DNA from: Bacteroidaceae bacterium | GTDB taxonomy: Bacteria; Bacteroidota; Bacteroidia; Bacteroidales; Bacteroidaceae | DNA: 64,000 nucleotides | Direction: 5' to 3' | Assembly (NCBI GenBank): GCA_017429525.1 | Contig: JAFROT010000017.1 | Span: forward strand, 62,001 to 126,000 | Notes under the pieces: generated by a model | What the model was told of the DNA's origin: nothing | What the model saw: only the letters and a program-made list of their open reading frames with translations | The model's database searches: none | Part shown: in pieces, positions 33,665-42,842 of the stretch | Position numbering within the stretch: position 1 is the first letter of the stretch | Layout: each line of letters starts with the position of its first letter | Position numbers and translations under genes: made by a program

Positions 33665-33753
33665 CCGATTTGAGACCGAAGGGGCTCGGTAAAGAGGCAC
33701 CACGACGGATGTCCGCCTCCCGGTAAAACCCGTTAAATACATCACAACTAACA
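33665..33753 (+). promoter_or_regulatory. Structured leader of rplU-rpmA
   Basis: The roughly 90-nt leader can form two hairpins: ACCGA (33675-33679) with TCGGT (33686-33690), and GAGGC (33694-33698) with GCCTC (33715-33719) enclosing GAC-GGAT-GTC. Ribosomal protein leaders are often autoregulatory, so it may bind L21, but no known Rfam family was identified by eye. Confidence 0.45.
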
Positions 33754-34071
33754 ATGTACGCAATCGTAGAGATTAACGGTCAACAGTTCAAGGCCGAAGC
33801 CGGCAAGAAGCTGTTTGTGTACCACATCCAGGGTGCCGAAGCTCAGCAGACTGTTGAATTTGAGAGAGTGTTATTGGTAGACAACGAAGGCGCAATCACA
33901 GTGGGTGTTCCCACCGTCGAGGGTGCAAAGGTCGTCTGCGAAGTCGTTTCGCCGCTCGTCAAGGGCGATAAGGTCCTCGTCTTCCACAAGAAGCGTCGCA
34001 AGGGCTATCGCAAGCTGAACGGTCATCGCCAGCAGTTCACCGAGTTGAATATCAAAGAAGTTATTGCTTAA
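33754..34071 (+). CDS. rplU: 50S ribosomal protein L21
   Basis: A 105-residue protein with the family opening [20 protein letters not shown] and the C-terminal RNA-binding stretch [18 protein letters not shown]. It binds 23S rRNA in the large subunit. The start follows a structured leader and a strong promoter, and rpmA follows after 21 nt as in most bacteria. Confidence 0.98.
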   Translation: MYAIVEINGQQFKAEAGKKLFVYHIQGAEAQQTVEFERVLLVDNEGAITVGVPTVEGAKVVCEVVSPLVKGDKVLVFHKKRRKGYRKLNGHRQQFTELNIKEVIA

Positions 34072-34092
34072 CCACTAAAACCCCTAAGAAAC

Positions 34093-34356
34093 ATGGCACA
34101 TAAAAAAGGTGTAGGTAGTTCTAAGAACGGCCGCGAGTCAGCAGCACAACGACTCGGTGTGAAGATTTTTGGTGGTCAGCATTGCGTGGCCGGCAACATT
34201 ATCGTTCGCCAGCGTGGCACGCAGCACTATCCCGGCAAGAATGTCGGTATGGGCAGCGATCACACCCTCTATGCCCTCATCGACGGCGTGGTCACCTTCA
34301 AGAAGGGTCGTCTCGACCGTTCCACGGTGTCCGTAGAGCCCGTTGCAGAAGCATAA
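34093..34356 (+). CDS. rpmA: 50S ribosomal protein L27
   Basis: An 87-residue protein starting [20 protein letters not shown] with the typical [20 protein letters not shown] core. The N-terminus is the short form that reaches the peptidyl transferase centre without a cleaved extension. It is the second gene of the rplU operon and is closed by a terminator at 34386. Confidence 0.98.
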   Translation: MAHKKGVGSSKNGRESAAQRLGVKIFGGQHCVAGNIIVRQRGTQHYPGKNVGMGSDHTLYALIDGVVTFKKGRLDRSTVSVEPVAEA

Positions 34357-34385
34357 AGGAACACATTCTTTTCAAACAAAATTAC

Positions 34386-34425
34386 ATCCCTTCAGGCTAC
34401 GGCTTGAGGGGATTTTCTTTTTTTT
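34386..34425 (+). terminator. Rho-independent terminator of rplU-rpmA
   Basis: A 12-bp stem (34386-34397 with 34402-34413, two G-U pairs, loop TACG) is followed by a long T tract. Confidence 0.88.
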
Positions 34426-34491
34426 CAATTAATGTGAGCGTCATAACTCAAAAAAAGTAGCATCAAGCCATCATGTCTCGCATTTTTTCTG

Positions 34492-34499
34492 TATATTTG
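34492..34499 (+). promoter_or_regulatory. Probable -7 box of serS
   Basis: TATATTTG matches TAnnTTTG and lies about 45 nt before the serS start. No TTTG is seen at the -33 position. Confidence 0.55.
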
Positions 34500-34545
34500 C
34501 AGCGAATTAGACACAACTGAGACAGATAATCACTCAAAAATACTC

Positions 34546-35862
34546 ATGCTCACACTTAAATTAATCAACGAAGAGACCGAACGAGTCATCCGCGGTCTCG
34601 AAAAAAAACACTTTCACGGTGCCGCCGAGGCTATTGCCGCCGTACAGGCTACCGACAAACAGCGTCGTGAGGCACAACAGCAACTGGACCAACTGCTCTC
34701 CGAGAGCAAGAAGAAGGCAGCCGAGATTGGTGCCCTCATGAAGCAAGGCCTGCGCGATGAAGCCGACAAAGCCAAAGCAGCTGTGGCCGAACTCAAAGAG
34801 CGTGCCAAAGAGCTCGAAGCGGCTATGGACGAGGCTCAGAAGCAACTCATCGAACAGCTCTGCCAAATCCCTAATATTCCTTATGACGAAGTGCCCGAAG
34901 GCGCAGCTGCCGAGGACAACCTGGTCGTGAAGAGCAATCTGCGCGAGTGCCAGCCTGGCGATACCGTAGGCAACTGGACGACCAATCCCGTTGTTGAAGA
35001 AGCGCGTCTCCCCCATTGGGAACTGGCTAAGAAATACAACCTCATCGACTTTGACCTCGGCGTGAAGATTACGGGCGCAGGCTTCCCTGTCTACATCGGC
35101 AAGGGCGCTCAGCTGCAACGTGCGCTCATCAACTTCTTCCTCGACGAGGCCCGCAAGGCAGGCTATACTGAGATCATGCCGCCTACTGTCGTTAACGCAG
35201 CCAGCGGCTATGGAACAGGCCAATTGCCCGACAAGGAGGGCCAGATGTACCACGCTGAGGTCGACGACTTCTATCTCATCCCGACTGCCGAGGTGCCCGT
35301 GACCAACATCTACCGCGACGTTATTCTCGACGAAAAGGACCTGCCCATCAAGAACTGTGCCTATACCCAATGCTTCCGTCGCGAAGCTGGTAGCTACGGC
35401 AAGGACGTTCGCGGACTGAACCGCCTGCATGAGTTCTCGAAGATAGAGATCGTGCGCATCGATACGCCCGAGCACTCACGTGAGAGCCACAAGGAGATGC
35501 TGGCTCACGTCGAGGGTCTGCTGCAGAAACTGGAACTCCCCTATCGCATCCTGCGCCTGTGCGGTGGCGACCAATCGTTCACTTCGGCCATCTGCTACGA
35601 CTTCGAGGTCTACAGCGAGGCTCAGAAGCGCTGGCTCGAAGTCTCGAGCGTCTCCAATTTCGACACCTATCAGGCCAATCGTCTCAAGTGCCGCTATCGT
35701 CCTGAAGGCTCAAAGAAGCCCGAGCTCTGCCACACCCTCAACGGCTCTGCGCTTGCCTTGCCGCGAATCGTTGCCGCCTTGCTCGAGAACAACCAGAGTG
35801 AAGCGGGCATCCGTATCCCCAAGGCCCTGCAGCCCTACACAGGCTTTGACATCATTGATTGA
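34546..35862 (+). CDS. serS: Serine--tRNA ligase
   Basis: A 438-residue class II synthetase. The N-terminal antiparallel coiled coil that holds the tRNA long arm spans about 30-110. The catalytic core shows motif 2 FRREAGSYGKDVRGLNRLHE (about 279-298) and motif 3 NGSALALPRIVAALLEN (about 403-419), with TAEVPVTNIYRD before them. It charges tRNA-Ser with serine in the cytoplasm. The frame is complete and of normal length. Confidence 0.98.
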   Translation: MLTLKLINEETERVIRGLEKKHFHGAAEAIAAVQATDKQRREAQQQLDQLLSESKKKAAEIGALMKQGLRDEADKAKAAVAELKERAKELEAAMDEAQKQLIEQLCQIPNIPYDEVPEGAAAEDNLVVKSNLRECQPGDTVGNWTTNPVVEEARLPHWELAKKYNLIDFDLGVKITGAGFPVYIGKGAQLQRALINFFLDEARKAGYTEIMPPTVVNAASGYGTGQLPDKEGQMYHAEVDDFYLIPTAEVPVTNIYRDVILDEKDLPIKNCAYTQCFRREAGSYGKDVRGLNRLHEFSKIEIVRIDTPEHSRESHKEMLAHVEGLLQKLELPYRILRLCGGDQSFTSAICYDFEVYSEAQKRWLEVSSVSNFDTYQANRLKCRYRPEGSKKPELCHTLNGSALALPRIVAALLENNQSEAGIRIPKALQPYTGFDIID

Positions 35863-35899
35863 GACTAACTATTTATGAATCTTATAAACATTCACTTAC

Positions 35900-37915
35900 A
35901 TGAACGACATTAAAGTACTGAATCATGCAGCGGACAACATTCGTATCCTGGCTGCATCCATGGTCGAGAAGGCCAAGAGCGGACACCCCGGCGGCGCTAT
36001 GGGTGGTGCTGATTTTATCAACGTGCTCTATAGCGAATACCTGAACTATGATCCGGCAGACCCCACGTGGGTTGGTCGTGACCGTTTCTTCCTCGACCCC
36101 GGTCATATGGCTCCTATGCTCTACTCTCAGCTCGCCCTTATCGGCAAGTTCTCGCTCGAAGAGTTGCAGCAGCTCCGCCAATGGGGCTCCCCCACCCCCG
36201 GTCACCCCGAAGCCGACCCGAAGCGCGGCATCGAGAACACCAGCGGCCCCCTCGGTCAAGGTCACACCTTTGGTATTGGTGCTGCTATTGCTGCCAAGTT
36301 CCTTGCCGCCCATACAGGTAACCCCACCTTCGACAAGGAGACCATCTACATCTACATTTCCGACGGCGGCGTACAGGAAGAGATCTCACAAGGTGCTGCT
36401 CGTATCGCTGGCATCCTGGGCCTGGACAACGTAGTGATGTTCTATGACTCCAATGACATTCAGCTCTCAACCGAGACGGCTGAGGTGATGAACGAAGACA
36501 CAGCTGCCAAGTACCGCGCTCTCGGATGGGAAGTGTTCGAGATTAACGGCAACGATGCTGCTCAGATTCGCGCAGCAATCGAGAAAGCTAAGGCAGTCAA
36601 GGGAAAGCCCGCACTCATTATCGGTAAGACCGTCATGGGTAAGGGAGCTCTGAAGGAGGACGGCTCCAGCTACGAGCGCAACTGCAAGACGCATGGTGCT
36701 CCTCTCGGCGGCGACGCTTACAAGAATACGATCGCCAACCTCGGCGGTGATGCTGAGAATCCGTTCGTCATCTTCGACGATGTCAAGGAACTCTATGCCC
36801 GTCGTGCCGAAGAGCTGAAGGCTATCGTGGCTGAGCGCAAGGCTGAAGAAGCTGCTTGGGCCGCCAAGAATCCCGAGTGCGCAGCTGCTCAGGCTGAGTG
36901 GTTCAGCGGCAAGGCTCCGAAGGTGGATTGGACCAAAGTGGCTCAGAAGAGCGGCGACGCTACACGTAACGCCAGCGCAGCCGTCCTGGGCGTGCTCGCC
37001 GAGCAAGTGCCCAATATGATTTGCGCTTCTGCCGACCTTAGCAACTCCGACAAGACCGACGGATTCCTCAAGAAGACCCATGCCCTCAAGGCAGGCGACT
37101 TCAGCGGTGCTTTCTTCCAGGCTGGTGTGGCTGAACTGACGATGGCATGCTGCTGCATCGGTATGGCCCTGCATGGCGGCGTCATCCCCGCCTGCGGCAC
37201 GTTCTTTGTCTTCTCCGACTATATGAAGCCAGCTGTTCGTATGGCAGCCTTGATGGAGCTGCCCGTCAAGTTCATCTGGACGCACGACGCATTCCGCGTT
37301 GGCGAGGACGGTCCTACCCACGAGCCCGTCGAACAGGAAGCTCAGATCCGTCTGATGGAGAAGCTGAAGAACCATCACGGCAAGAACTCCACCCTCGTGC
37401 TGCGTCCTGCCGACGCTCAGGAGACCACCGAAGCCTGGCGCCTGGCCATGGAGAACGTCGACAGTCCCACAGCCCTCATCCTCAGCCGTCAGAACATCGC
37501 TGACCTGCCCGCAGGCAACGACTACCGTCAGGCCGAGAAAGGCGCTTACATCGTAGCCGGAAGCGACGAGAATCCCGATGTCATCCTGCTTGCCAGCGGT
37601 TCTGAGGTCAGCACACTCGTGGCAGGTACGGAGCTCCTGCGCAAGGATGGCGTGAAGGTGCGCATCGTCAGCGTTCCCTCCGAGGGCTTGTTCCGCAGCC
37701 AGCCGAAGGAGTACCAGCAGGCCATCCTGCCCGCAGGCGTGAAGAAGTTCGGCCTCACAGCCGGACTGCCCGTCAACCTCGAGGGCCTCGTGGGTGCCGA
37801 TGGTTGCGTTTGGGGACTCCAGAGCTTCGGCTTCTCTGCTCCTTACAAGGTGCTCGATGAAAAGCTGGGCTTCACGGCTGAGAATGTGTACAAGCAAGTT
37901 AAAGCTATCCTTTGA
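35900..37915 (+). CDS. tkt: Transketolase
   Basis: A 671-residue thiamine diphosphate enzyme. The N-terminal domain shows KSGHPGGAMGGADF and GPLGQGHTFGIGAA; the cofactor region includes DGGVQEEISQGAA and FYDSNDIQLS; the pyrimidine domain has TMACCCIGMALHGGVIP and FIWTHDAFRVGEDGPTHEP. It transfers two-carbon units between sugar phosphates in the pentose phosphate pathway. It precedes rpiB, another enzyme of the pathway, with stop and start only a few bases apart. Confidence 0.97.
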   Translation: MNDIKVLNHAADNIRILAASMVEKAKSGHPGGAMGGADFINVLYSEYLNYDPADPTWVGRDRFFLDPGHMAPMLYSQLALIGKFSLEELQQLRQWGSPTPGHPEADPKRGIENTSGPLGQGHTFGIGAAIAAKFLAAHTGNPTFDKETIYIYISDGGVQEEISQGAARIAGILGLDNVVMFYDSNDIQLSTETAEVMNEDTAAKYRALGWEVFEINGNDAAQIRAAIEKAKAVKGKPALIIGKTVMGKGALKEDGSSYERNCKTHGAPLGGDAYKNTIANLGGDAENPFVIFDDVKELYARRAEELKAIVAERKAEEAAWAAKNPECAAAQAEWFSGKAPKVDWTKVAQKSGDATRNASAAVLGVLAEQVPNMICASADLSNSDKTDGFLKKTHALKAGDFSGAFFQAGVAELTMACCCIGMALHGGVIPACGTFFVFSDYMKPAVRMAALMELPVKFIWTHDAFRVGEDGPTHEPVEQEAQIRLMEKLKNHHGKNSTLVLRPADAQETTEAWRLAMENVDSPTALILSRQNIADLPAGNDYRQAEKGAYIVAGSDENPDVILLASGSEVSTLVAGTELLRKDGVKVRIVSVPSEGLFRSQPKEYQQAILPAGVKKFGLTAGLPVNLEGLVGADGCVWGLQSFGFSAPYKVLDEKLGFTAENVYKQVKAIL

Positions 37916-37917
37916 TT

Positions 37918-38358
37918 ATGGATGTCAAGACAGTAGGGTTAGCCAGCGATCATGCTGGCTACCCGCTTAAGCAATTCGTCAAGCAGTACCTCGATGAGCG
38001 GGGTATTGTTTGGAAGGACTATGGCACCTACACCGAGGAAAGCTGCGACTACTCAGATTTCGGTCATGCGCTGGCTCGCGGCATTGAGGCTGGTGAAGTC
38101 TATCCTGGCATCGCCATTTGCGGTTCGGGCGAAGGCATCAATATGACCCTGAATAAGCACCAAAGCATTCGTGCGGGCCTCTGCTGGATACCCGAGATAG
38201 CCCACCTCATTCGTCAGCACAATAATGCCAACGTTCTTGTCATGCCTGGTCGTTTTATAGATAACGAGATGGCTACTAAGATCATGGATGAGTTCTTCGC
38301 TACTGAGTTCGAAGGCGGCCGCCACCAGAAGCGTATCGACAAGATTCCCGTAGCTTGA
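37918..38358 (+). CDS. rpiB: Ribose-5-phosphate isomerase B
   Basis: A 146-residue protein read from the ATG just after the transketolase stop (MDVKTVGLASDHAGYPLKQF); an in-frame TTG six bases earlier overlaps that stop and is less likely. The active-site region GIAICGSGEGINM with the catalytic cysteine, and HNNANVLVMPGRF, are conserved. It interconverts ribose-5-phosphate and ribulose-5-phosphate. Its position directly behind tkt makes a two-gene non-oxidative pentose phosphate operon. Confidence 0.95.
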   Translation: MDVKTVGLASDHAGYPLKQFVKQYLDERGIVWKDYGTYTEESCDYSDFGHALARGIEAGEVYPGIAICGSGEGINMTLNKHQSIRAGLCWIPEIAHLIRQHNNANVLVMPGRFIDNEMATKIMDEFFATEFEGGRHQKRIDKIPVA

Positions 38359-38378
38359 ACGCCCTCTTCTTGAGGGAA

Positions 38379-38386
38379 TATCTTTG
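38379..38386 (+). promoter_or_regulatory. Possible -7 box just after rpiB
   Basis: TATCTTTG follows a small CCCTC/GAGGG hairpin; a TTG about 21 nt upstream could be the -33. The only thing downstream before the next gene is the terminator at 38404, so any transcript would be about 75 nt. Confidence 0.35.
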
Positions 38387-38403
38387 ATAGACGAAACTTT
38401 AGC

Positions 38404-38466
38404 AAATGGCAGGGAAGTAGGCAGCATGGCACTTGGCCATGAACTTTCTCCCTGCCATTTTTATTT
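38404..38466 (+). terminator. Strong terminator after rpiB
   Basis: A perfect 12-bp stem AAATGGCAGGGA (38404-38415) / TCCCTGCCATTT (38449-38460), with an inner CATGGC/GCCATG stem, is followed by a T-rich tract. It ends the tkt-rpiB transcript or the putative short RNA started at 38379. Confidence 0.85.
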
Positions 38467-38529
38467 TCCCCTTGGGCTAACGCCCGAAGAATCTATCCTT
38501 AATGACACATCATTAACGCGTTATTGGTA

Positions 38530-39087
38530 ATGAAAAGAATCTTTGTTGTAGCGACGCTCCTACTCGGAACCCTGGCGGTTCACGCACAGGAGAAGGTCAT
38601 GAACGTCCAAAAGAAGGATGGTACAAGCGCCCAGACCCGCGTCGCCGATCTGTCGCAAATCAATTTCCTTACGGTCGATGCAGGCGATCAAGGTCTGCAG
38701 GTGAAGACCATTGGCGGAGAGACTGCAGCCGTACGCTTTGAGTCTCATCCCATTGTGACAGTCTCACACGGCAAGTTAGTCATTATGTCGGAACCGGCTG
38801 ATACGCTGGAGTTCGAGATTACCGATATTGCCGAGATCTTATTCGGTAAAGCCGGCGATCAGACGGCCATCACCCCAGCCGAAGGCTTTGCCTATGTCAT
38901 GCAGAAGGATTGTTTGCTGCTTAGGAGCATACCTAAAGGAGTCAATCCTTACGTCTACACGATTGACGGACGTCGCCTTCCTACACCTCCCCTCCAGGGC
39001 AATGAATTGCGGCTAAGCCGCGCCACGCTTGGGAAAGGCATCTTCATCGTGAAGGTAGGCTCGTTCTCTGCCAAGATACGTCTATAA
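38530..39087 (+). CDS. Secreted protein of unknown function
   Basis: The ATG at 38530 (MKRIFVVATLLLGTLAVHAQ) gives a clean signal peptide with cleavage after AHA; an in-frame TTG at 38524 is less likely. The mature part of the 185-residue protein starts with a KVMNVQKKDGTSAQTRVADLS stretch like that opening the next gene's mature product (MIMKLMNGAVVRTDVNEVEK). It ends with YVYTIDGRRLP and GKGIFIVKVGSFSAKIRL, which resembles the C-terminal beta domains of Bacteroidetes secreted proteins. I do not recognise a family with a known function. The GxGYxYP gene follows after 34 nt, so the two form an operon. Confidence 0.75.
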   Translation: MKRIFVVATLLLGTLAVHAQEKVMNVQKKDGTSAQTRVADLSQINFLTVDAGDQGLQVKTIGGETAAVRFESHPIVTVSHGKLVIMSEPADTLEFEITDIAEILFGKAGDQTAITPAEGFAYVMQKDCLLLRSIPKGVNPYVYTIDGRRLPTPPLQGNELRLSRATLGKGIFIVKVGSFSAKIRL

Positions 39088-39121
39088 TCTCTCCATTCGC
39101 TCAAACACAAATGATTACAAG

Positions 39122-41272
39122 ATGAGAAAGCTATTCCTTTTGGCTATTGCCTTTCTGGGAGGCCATCCGTTTATGGCCCAGCAACCCGCCACGATGATCA
39201 TGAAACTCATGAATGGTGCCGTCGTTCGTACCGACGTGAACGAGGTGGAGAAGATAACCTTTGCCGACACGCTTTATAACCTCAACAGCGAGGGCTATCG
39301 TATCCTTGAAGCCAACGAACTCTGCTGGCCCGAGGATTGTCTGCTGCCTAGCCTGCTCCCTCCTGCTACCCTCCATTCGCTCGACATGAATGCCGCCTCG
39401 CTCAGCGAGGAAGAGCGCGTCATGTTCTGCACGCTACAGGGAATCATCAATCGTACACGCCCGCGCATACTCCTCTATAATCATAACGAGGAGCCTCAAA
39501 GCATGTGGCCAACGGCCCACAACCTTCGCATTACGAACGTCTCTGCATCAAAGCCTTATTCGCTGGTGCAACTCTTCGAGGAGGAAATCAAGGGCCTTGT
39601 GCTCTACAGTAACCAGCTCTCCAACCACTATTCTAATCTTGCCGTCACCATCGCCGGGCTCGACCGCCTGCTCCCCGTAACGGAGGAGATAAGAGCCAAG
39701 CTCATTGCAGCCGGCATGGACTTTCCTGTTGTAGAGGACCTTACTCAGCTGAAGATGACAACGGCCTACGATATCTACAACCATCTCTACACCCATTATT
39801 GGAGCCGTTGCAATCATCGTCTGCTCATCAGCGAGCGTCCCAACATCCCGTATGTGCACGACATCGGAGCGGCCTGCGGTTCGGCATGTGTATGGCTGGA
39901 CCCTCGCACGCAGGCCGAGCGCCTGCTGCTCGACAAGATGCTTAAAGACATGACTCCCGGTCGCGACATCGTTCTGGGCTGGTACCCCGAGGAGCGCTCC
40001 GGCGTGGGCGAAGCTACCAAGTATGGACTGTCGACCGTACCTGCCGACTTCTTCGAGAACGCCACGGTCTACTCGGCAGTCAAAGCATCCATCAAGATTC
40101 CCGCCGTTCCTAAGCGTCCGAAGTTGGAGAACAAGATCTACGCAACAGTTTATATCAGCGATGGCGATAACATCCAGTATTGCCAACACGCAATGGCCAA
40201 GGTCTTCCAGCAAAGCGGGCGTGGCAAGATGCCTTTGAACTGGACCATCAGCCCCGCCTTGGCCGATTTCTCGCCATCGATGTTGAACTACTATTATGGC
40301 AAGTCGTCGACCAATGATTGTTTTGTATGCGGACCGTCGGGCGTGGGCTACGCCATGCCTTACGATGCGCACAACGCCCGCTACTATGCACCCTCCACGT
40401 CCATCAAGACGATAACCCCTTACACGCAACTCACGCAGCGCTACCTCGAGAAGACGGGCTTGCGCGTCATCACCATTTGGGACGACATCAGCGCTACGCA
40501 ACGCGAGGCCTTTGCCGCTAACTGCCCCTATCTCTACGGACTTACCATCAACGACTGGGAACGGCAGAGCACACGACTGAGCGCAAAGATACAGTCCAAC
40601 TGGCTGCCGATCACCCCACTCTACCCTTGCTATGCCAACGGCGTAGATGTCATTACGGGCTTCTTCAATCGCGATATCAGGAACTTCTCGGGCAAGAAGC
40701 CGATGTTCGTCACTGGTCAGGCTACCGTCTGGGATGCAGGCCCTGACAAGCTTGTCGCCCTGAAAGACAAGCTGGATGCACTCTCGCCGGGGAATGTCAG
40801 CATCGTTCGTGCCGACCATTGGTTCAGCTACTATTGTGAGGCCAACCACCTGCCGTTCAATCTTACCATGCTTCAGGATATGGAGATTACGTCATCTCCG
40901 TACAAGACGAGACCGAAGTTTGCGGCCGATGGGTCACCATCGTCGGGTTATATCTGGATTTCGAAGGAGGAGAACGGAACGGGATGGGTGCAGATGGACT
41001 TCAAAGAGCCATTTGAGATCAGCCGCTACGTCGTGCGTCACGCTGAAGCAGGTGGCCTTGGCCCAGAACTCAACAGCCGCGATTTCACCATCGAAGTCAG
41101 CCTTGATGGCGAGACATGGACAACTGTTGGGACTCATGTAGGCAATACTGCCCCTGTGACAGACACCTCTATCACGCCCGTCGAAGCTCGCTACGTGCGC
41201 GTGAACGTCACCAATAGCGGCATTGACGGCATCGTACGCATCGGCGACATCGAGGTCTACGGCTCACATTAA
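39122..41272 (+). CDS. GxGYxYP-family secreted protein with C-terminal discoidin domain
   Basis: A 716-residue secreted protein with signal peptide 1-19 (MRKLFLLAIAFLGGHPFMA). Residues 70 to about 560 match the GxGYxYP family (IINRTRPRILLYN near the start, VYISDGDNIQYCQH, and the signature region GPSGVGYAMPYDAHN about 406-420). The C-terminal 120 residues form an F5/8 type C (discoidin) domain (WVQMDFKEPFEISRYVVRH, ending ARYVRVNVTNSGIDGI). GxGYxYP proteins are predicted glycoside hydrolases, and a discoidin domain usually binds sugar, so a glycan-acting enzyme is plausible but not shown. The signature Tyr-Pro is Met-Pro here. Confidence 0.85.
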   Translation: MRKLFLLAIAFLGGHPFMAQQPATMIMKLMNGAVVRTDVNEVEKITFADTLYNLNSEGYRILEANELCWPEDCLLPSLLPPATLHSLDMNAASLSEEERVMFCTLQGIINRTRPRILLYNHNEEPQSMWPTAHNLRITNVSASKPYSLVQLFEEEIKGLVLYSNQLSNHYSNLAVTIAGLDRLLPVTEEIRAKLIAAGMDFPVVEDLTQLKMTTAYDIYNHLYTHYWSRCNHRLLISERPNIPYVHDIGAACGSACVWLDPRTQAERLLLDKMLKDMTPGRDIVLGWYPEERSGVGEATKYGLSTVPADFFENATVYSAVKASIKIPAVPKRPKLENKIYATVYISDGDNIQYCQHAMAKVFQQSGRGKMPLNWTISPALADFSPSMLNYYYGKSSTNDCFVCGPSGVGYAMPYDAHNARYYAPSTSIKTITPYTQLTQRYLEKTGLRVITIWDDISATQREAFAANCPYLYGLTINDWERQSTRLSAKIQSNWLPITPLYPCYANGVDVITGFFNRDIRNFSGKKPMFVTGQATVWDAGPDKLVALKDKLDALSPGNVSIVRADHWFSYYCEANHLPFNLTMLQDMEITSSPYKTRPKFAADGSPSSGYIWISKEENGTGWVQMDFKEPFEISRYVVRHAEAGGLGPELNSRDFTIEVSLDGETWTTVGTHVGNTAPVTDTSITPVEARYVRVNVTNSGIDGIVRIGDIEVYGSH

Positions 41273-41297
41273 TTTCAAGTTGATCATTCTTCCCTAT

Positions 41298-41330
41298 AGC
41301 CCTTCGCATCATAATGGTGCGAGGGGCTTT
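41298..41330. terminator. Terminator between the convergent GxGYxYP and TPR genes
   Basis: A 13-bp stem (41298-41310 with 41316-41328, G-U pairs included) is followed by TTTAATT. It could serve the rightward GxGYxYP gene and, less well, the leftward TPR gene. Confidence 0.7.
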
Positions 41331-41381
41331 AATTCATATGGTAATAAGGATGCTGGTCAAAGCACCGCTATATTCCTTCAT

Positions 41382-42842
41382 TCATTCGGGCCAACGACCA
41401 TTAAGCTGGTAGTAGACGTAGTCGTAGAGCTCATCGACGCGCACGTTCGGGAATTTCTCGGCAAAAAGTTCCTGAAGGTGAGCATCACCTGCATCAATCG
41501 ACTTGCGGAGATAATATAACGCCTCATCGTTATGGCCTATCTCCAAAGCGGAATATGCCAGATAAGAGAACAATTCCAAGCCGGCAGCCTGCAAGTCCTC
41601 TGGCCGTTCATCGGTTCCGAAGTGCTCCAGAGAGCAGAACGTGCGTTCGTAGTAGCCGTAATCGAACAAGATGAGGGCTGCCTGATAATAGATACGTATG
41701 TCCTTATCGGGATACAGGTTCATCTGCCGCTCTACTTCCTGGTCGAAGCTTGTCATATCGCCATTCTCGGCATAGACACGAGCTCTGAGCATGCGCTCGT
41801 CCCATTCGCTGTCCTCATGGCAGGATTCGGCCAGATCGAGCTGACGGAGTGCGCCATTGGCATCGCCCATTCGACTGAGTACTTGGGCGTATTGCTCGTA
41901 GATAGCCTGTTGGTCCACACTGTTGCCATCAGCCAGCTCCATGGCACGCTCGATGAGTGCCCGCGACTGCTCGACCTGTTCGGCATCCAAGAGGCAGTAG
42001 GAATCGTAGAGCCAATGAGACTCGCAATCAGGGTTCATCTCTTCCAGGCGTTGATACAGATGGTGTGCTTCGGACGTATTGCCTTGCTGCATCAGCACCC
42101 ATGCCTTCAGCTGTAGTGCCCGTTCGTTGTGAGGCTCGATGGCAAGCGCATACTCCGTGCTTTCGAAGGCTTTCTCGTAGGTGCCAAGGGCTGAGTAGGC
42201 CTCGGCACGCCAGTTCCAGTTCTCCACGTCAAACGGGTCGACGTCCAGCATCTTCTCGATATAGTCCAGCGCCACGCGATTGTTGCCAAGGCCAAGGTTG
42301 ACGTCGGCCTGTAGCTGCCACGTCTTGTACCAGTCGGGGGCCATCTCTGCCAATTTGTTGGCAAGGGTCAAAGCTAAGTCATACAGGTGGTAGTCGACGA
42401 AAATGTAGGCCGAATCGTAGATGAAAAAATCACGGTCCTCGTCGATTTCCTCTATCCGTTGGTCAAGGAACGAGAAGGCTTCCTTCTCATTTCCCCGCCT
42501 CAGCATCAGTTCGGCATGGAGGAACAGGACTTCGCGATTCGCCTGTTCCTCTATCGCATTACAGATTTCCTGCGCCTTGTCTAAATCGCCTTGCATCATA
42601 AACCTACGAGCCAGAAACACTTGCGGGTCAACTGCCGAAGGGTGAATCTCCAGAGCCAATTCGATGGCTTCGCTGGCTCGGTCTTCGTCGTGCATGACCA
42701 GCGAATAGTATTCAGCCACATCCGTCAGCTCGTCAGCACCCATATACATGGGCGTACCCGCCTCGCGTGCCGCCTCGTATTTAGCCAGGATATCCTTGAA
42801 CTCTGGTTCCTCGAAGTATTTAAGATCGTCGTCTATGCGCAT
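41382..42842 (-). CDS. Tetratricopeptide repeat protein
   Basis: A 486-residue, acidic, soluble protein without signal peptide. From about residue 60 to the end it consists of degenerate TPR units (for example ALDYIEKMLDVDPFDVENWNWRAEAYSALGTYEKAFEST and the units around it). TPR domains bind partner proteins; no catalytic motif is visible. It lies downstream of glnS with a 91-bp AT-rich spacer, so it may be transcribed with glnS or from its own promoter. Confidence 0.9.
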   Translation of the reverse strand: MRIDDDLKYFEEPEFKDILAKYEAAREAGTPMYMGADELTDVAEYYSLVMHDEDRASEAIELALEIHPSAVDPQVFLARRFMMQGDLDKAQEICNAIEEQANREVLFLHAELMLRRGNEKEAFSFLDQRIEEIDEDRDFFIYDSAYIFVDYHLYDLALTLANKLAEMAPDWYKTWQLQADVNLGLGNNRVALDYIEKMLDVDPFDVENWNWRAEAYSALGTYEKAFESTEYALAIEPHNERALQLKAWVLMQQGNTSEAHHLYQRLEEMNPDCESHWLYDSYCLLDAEQVEQSRALIERAMELADGNSVDQQAIYEQYAQVLSRMGDANGALRQLDLAESCHEDSEWDERMLRARVYAENGDMTSFDQEVERQMNLYPDKDIRIYYQAALILFDYGYYERTFCSLEHFGTDERPEDLQAAGLELFSYLAYSALEIGHNDEALYYLRKSIDAGDAHLQELFAEKFPNVRVDELYDYVYYQLNGRWPE

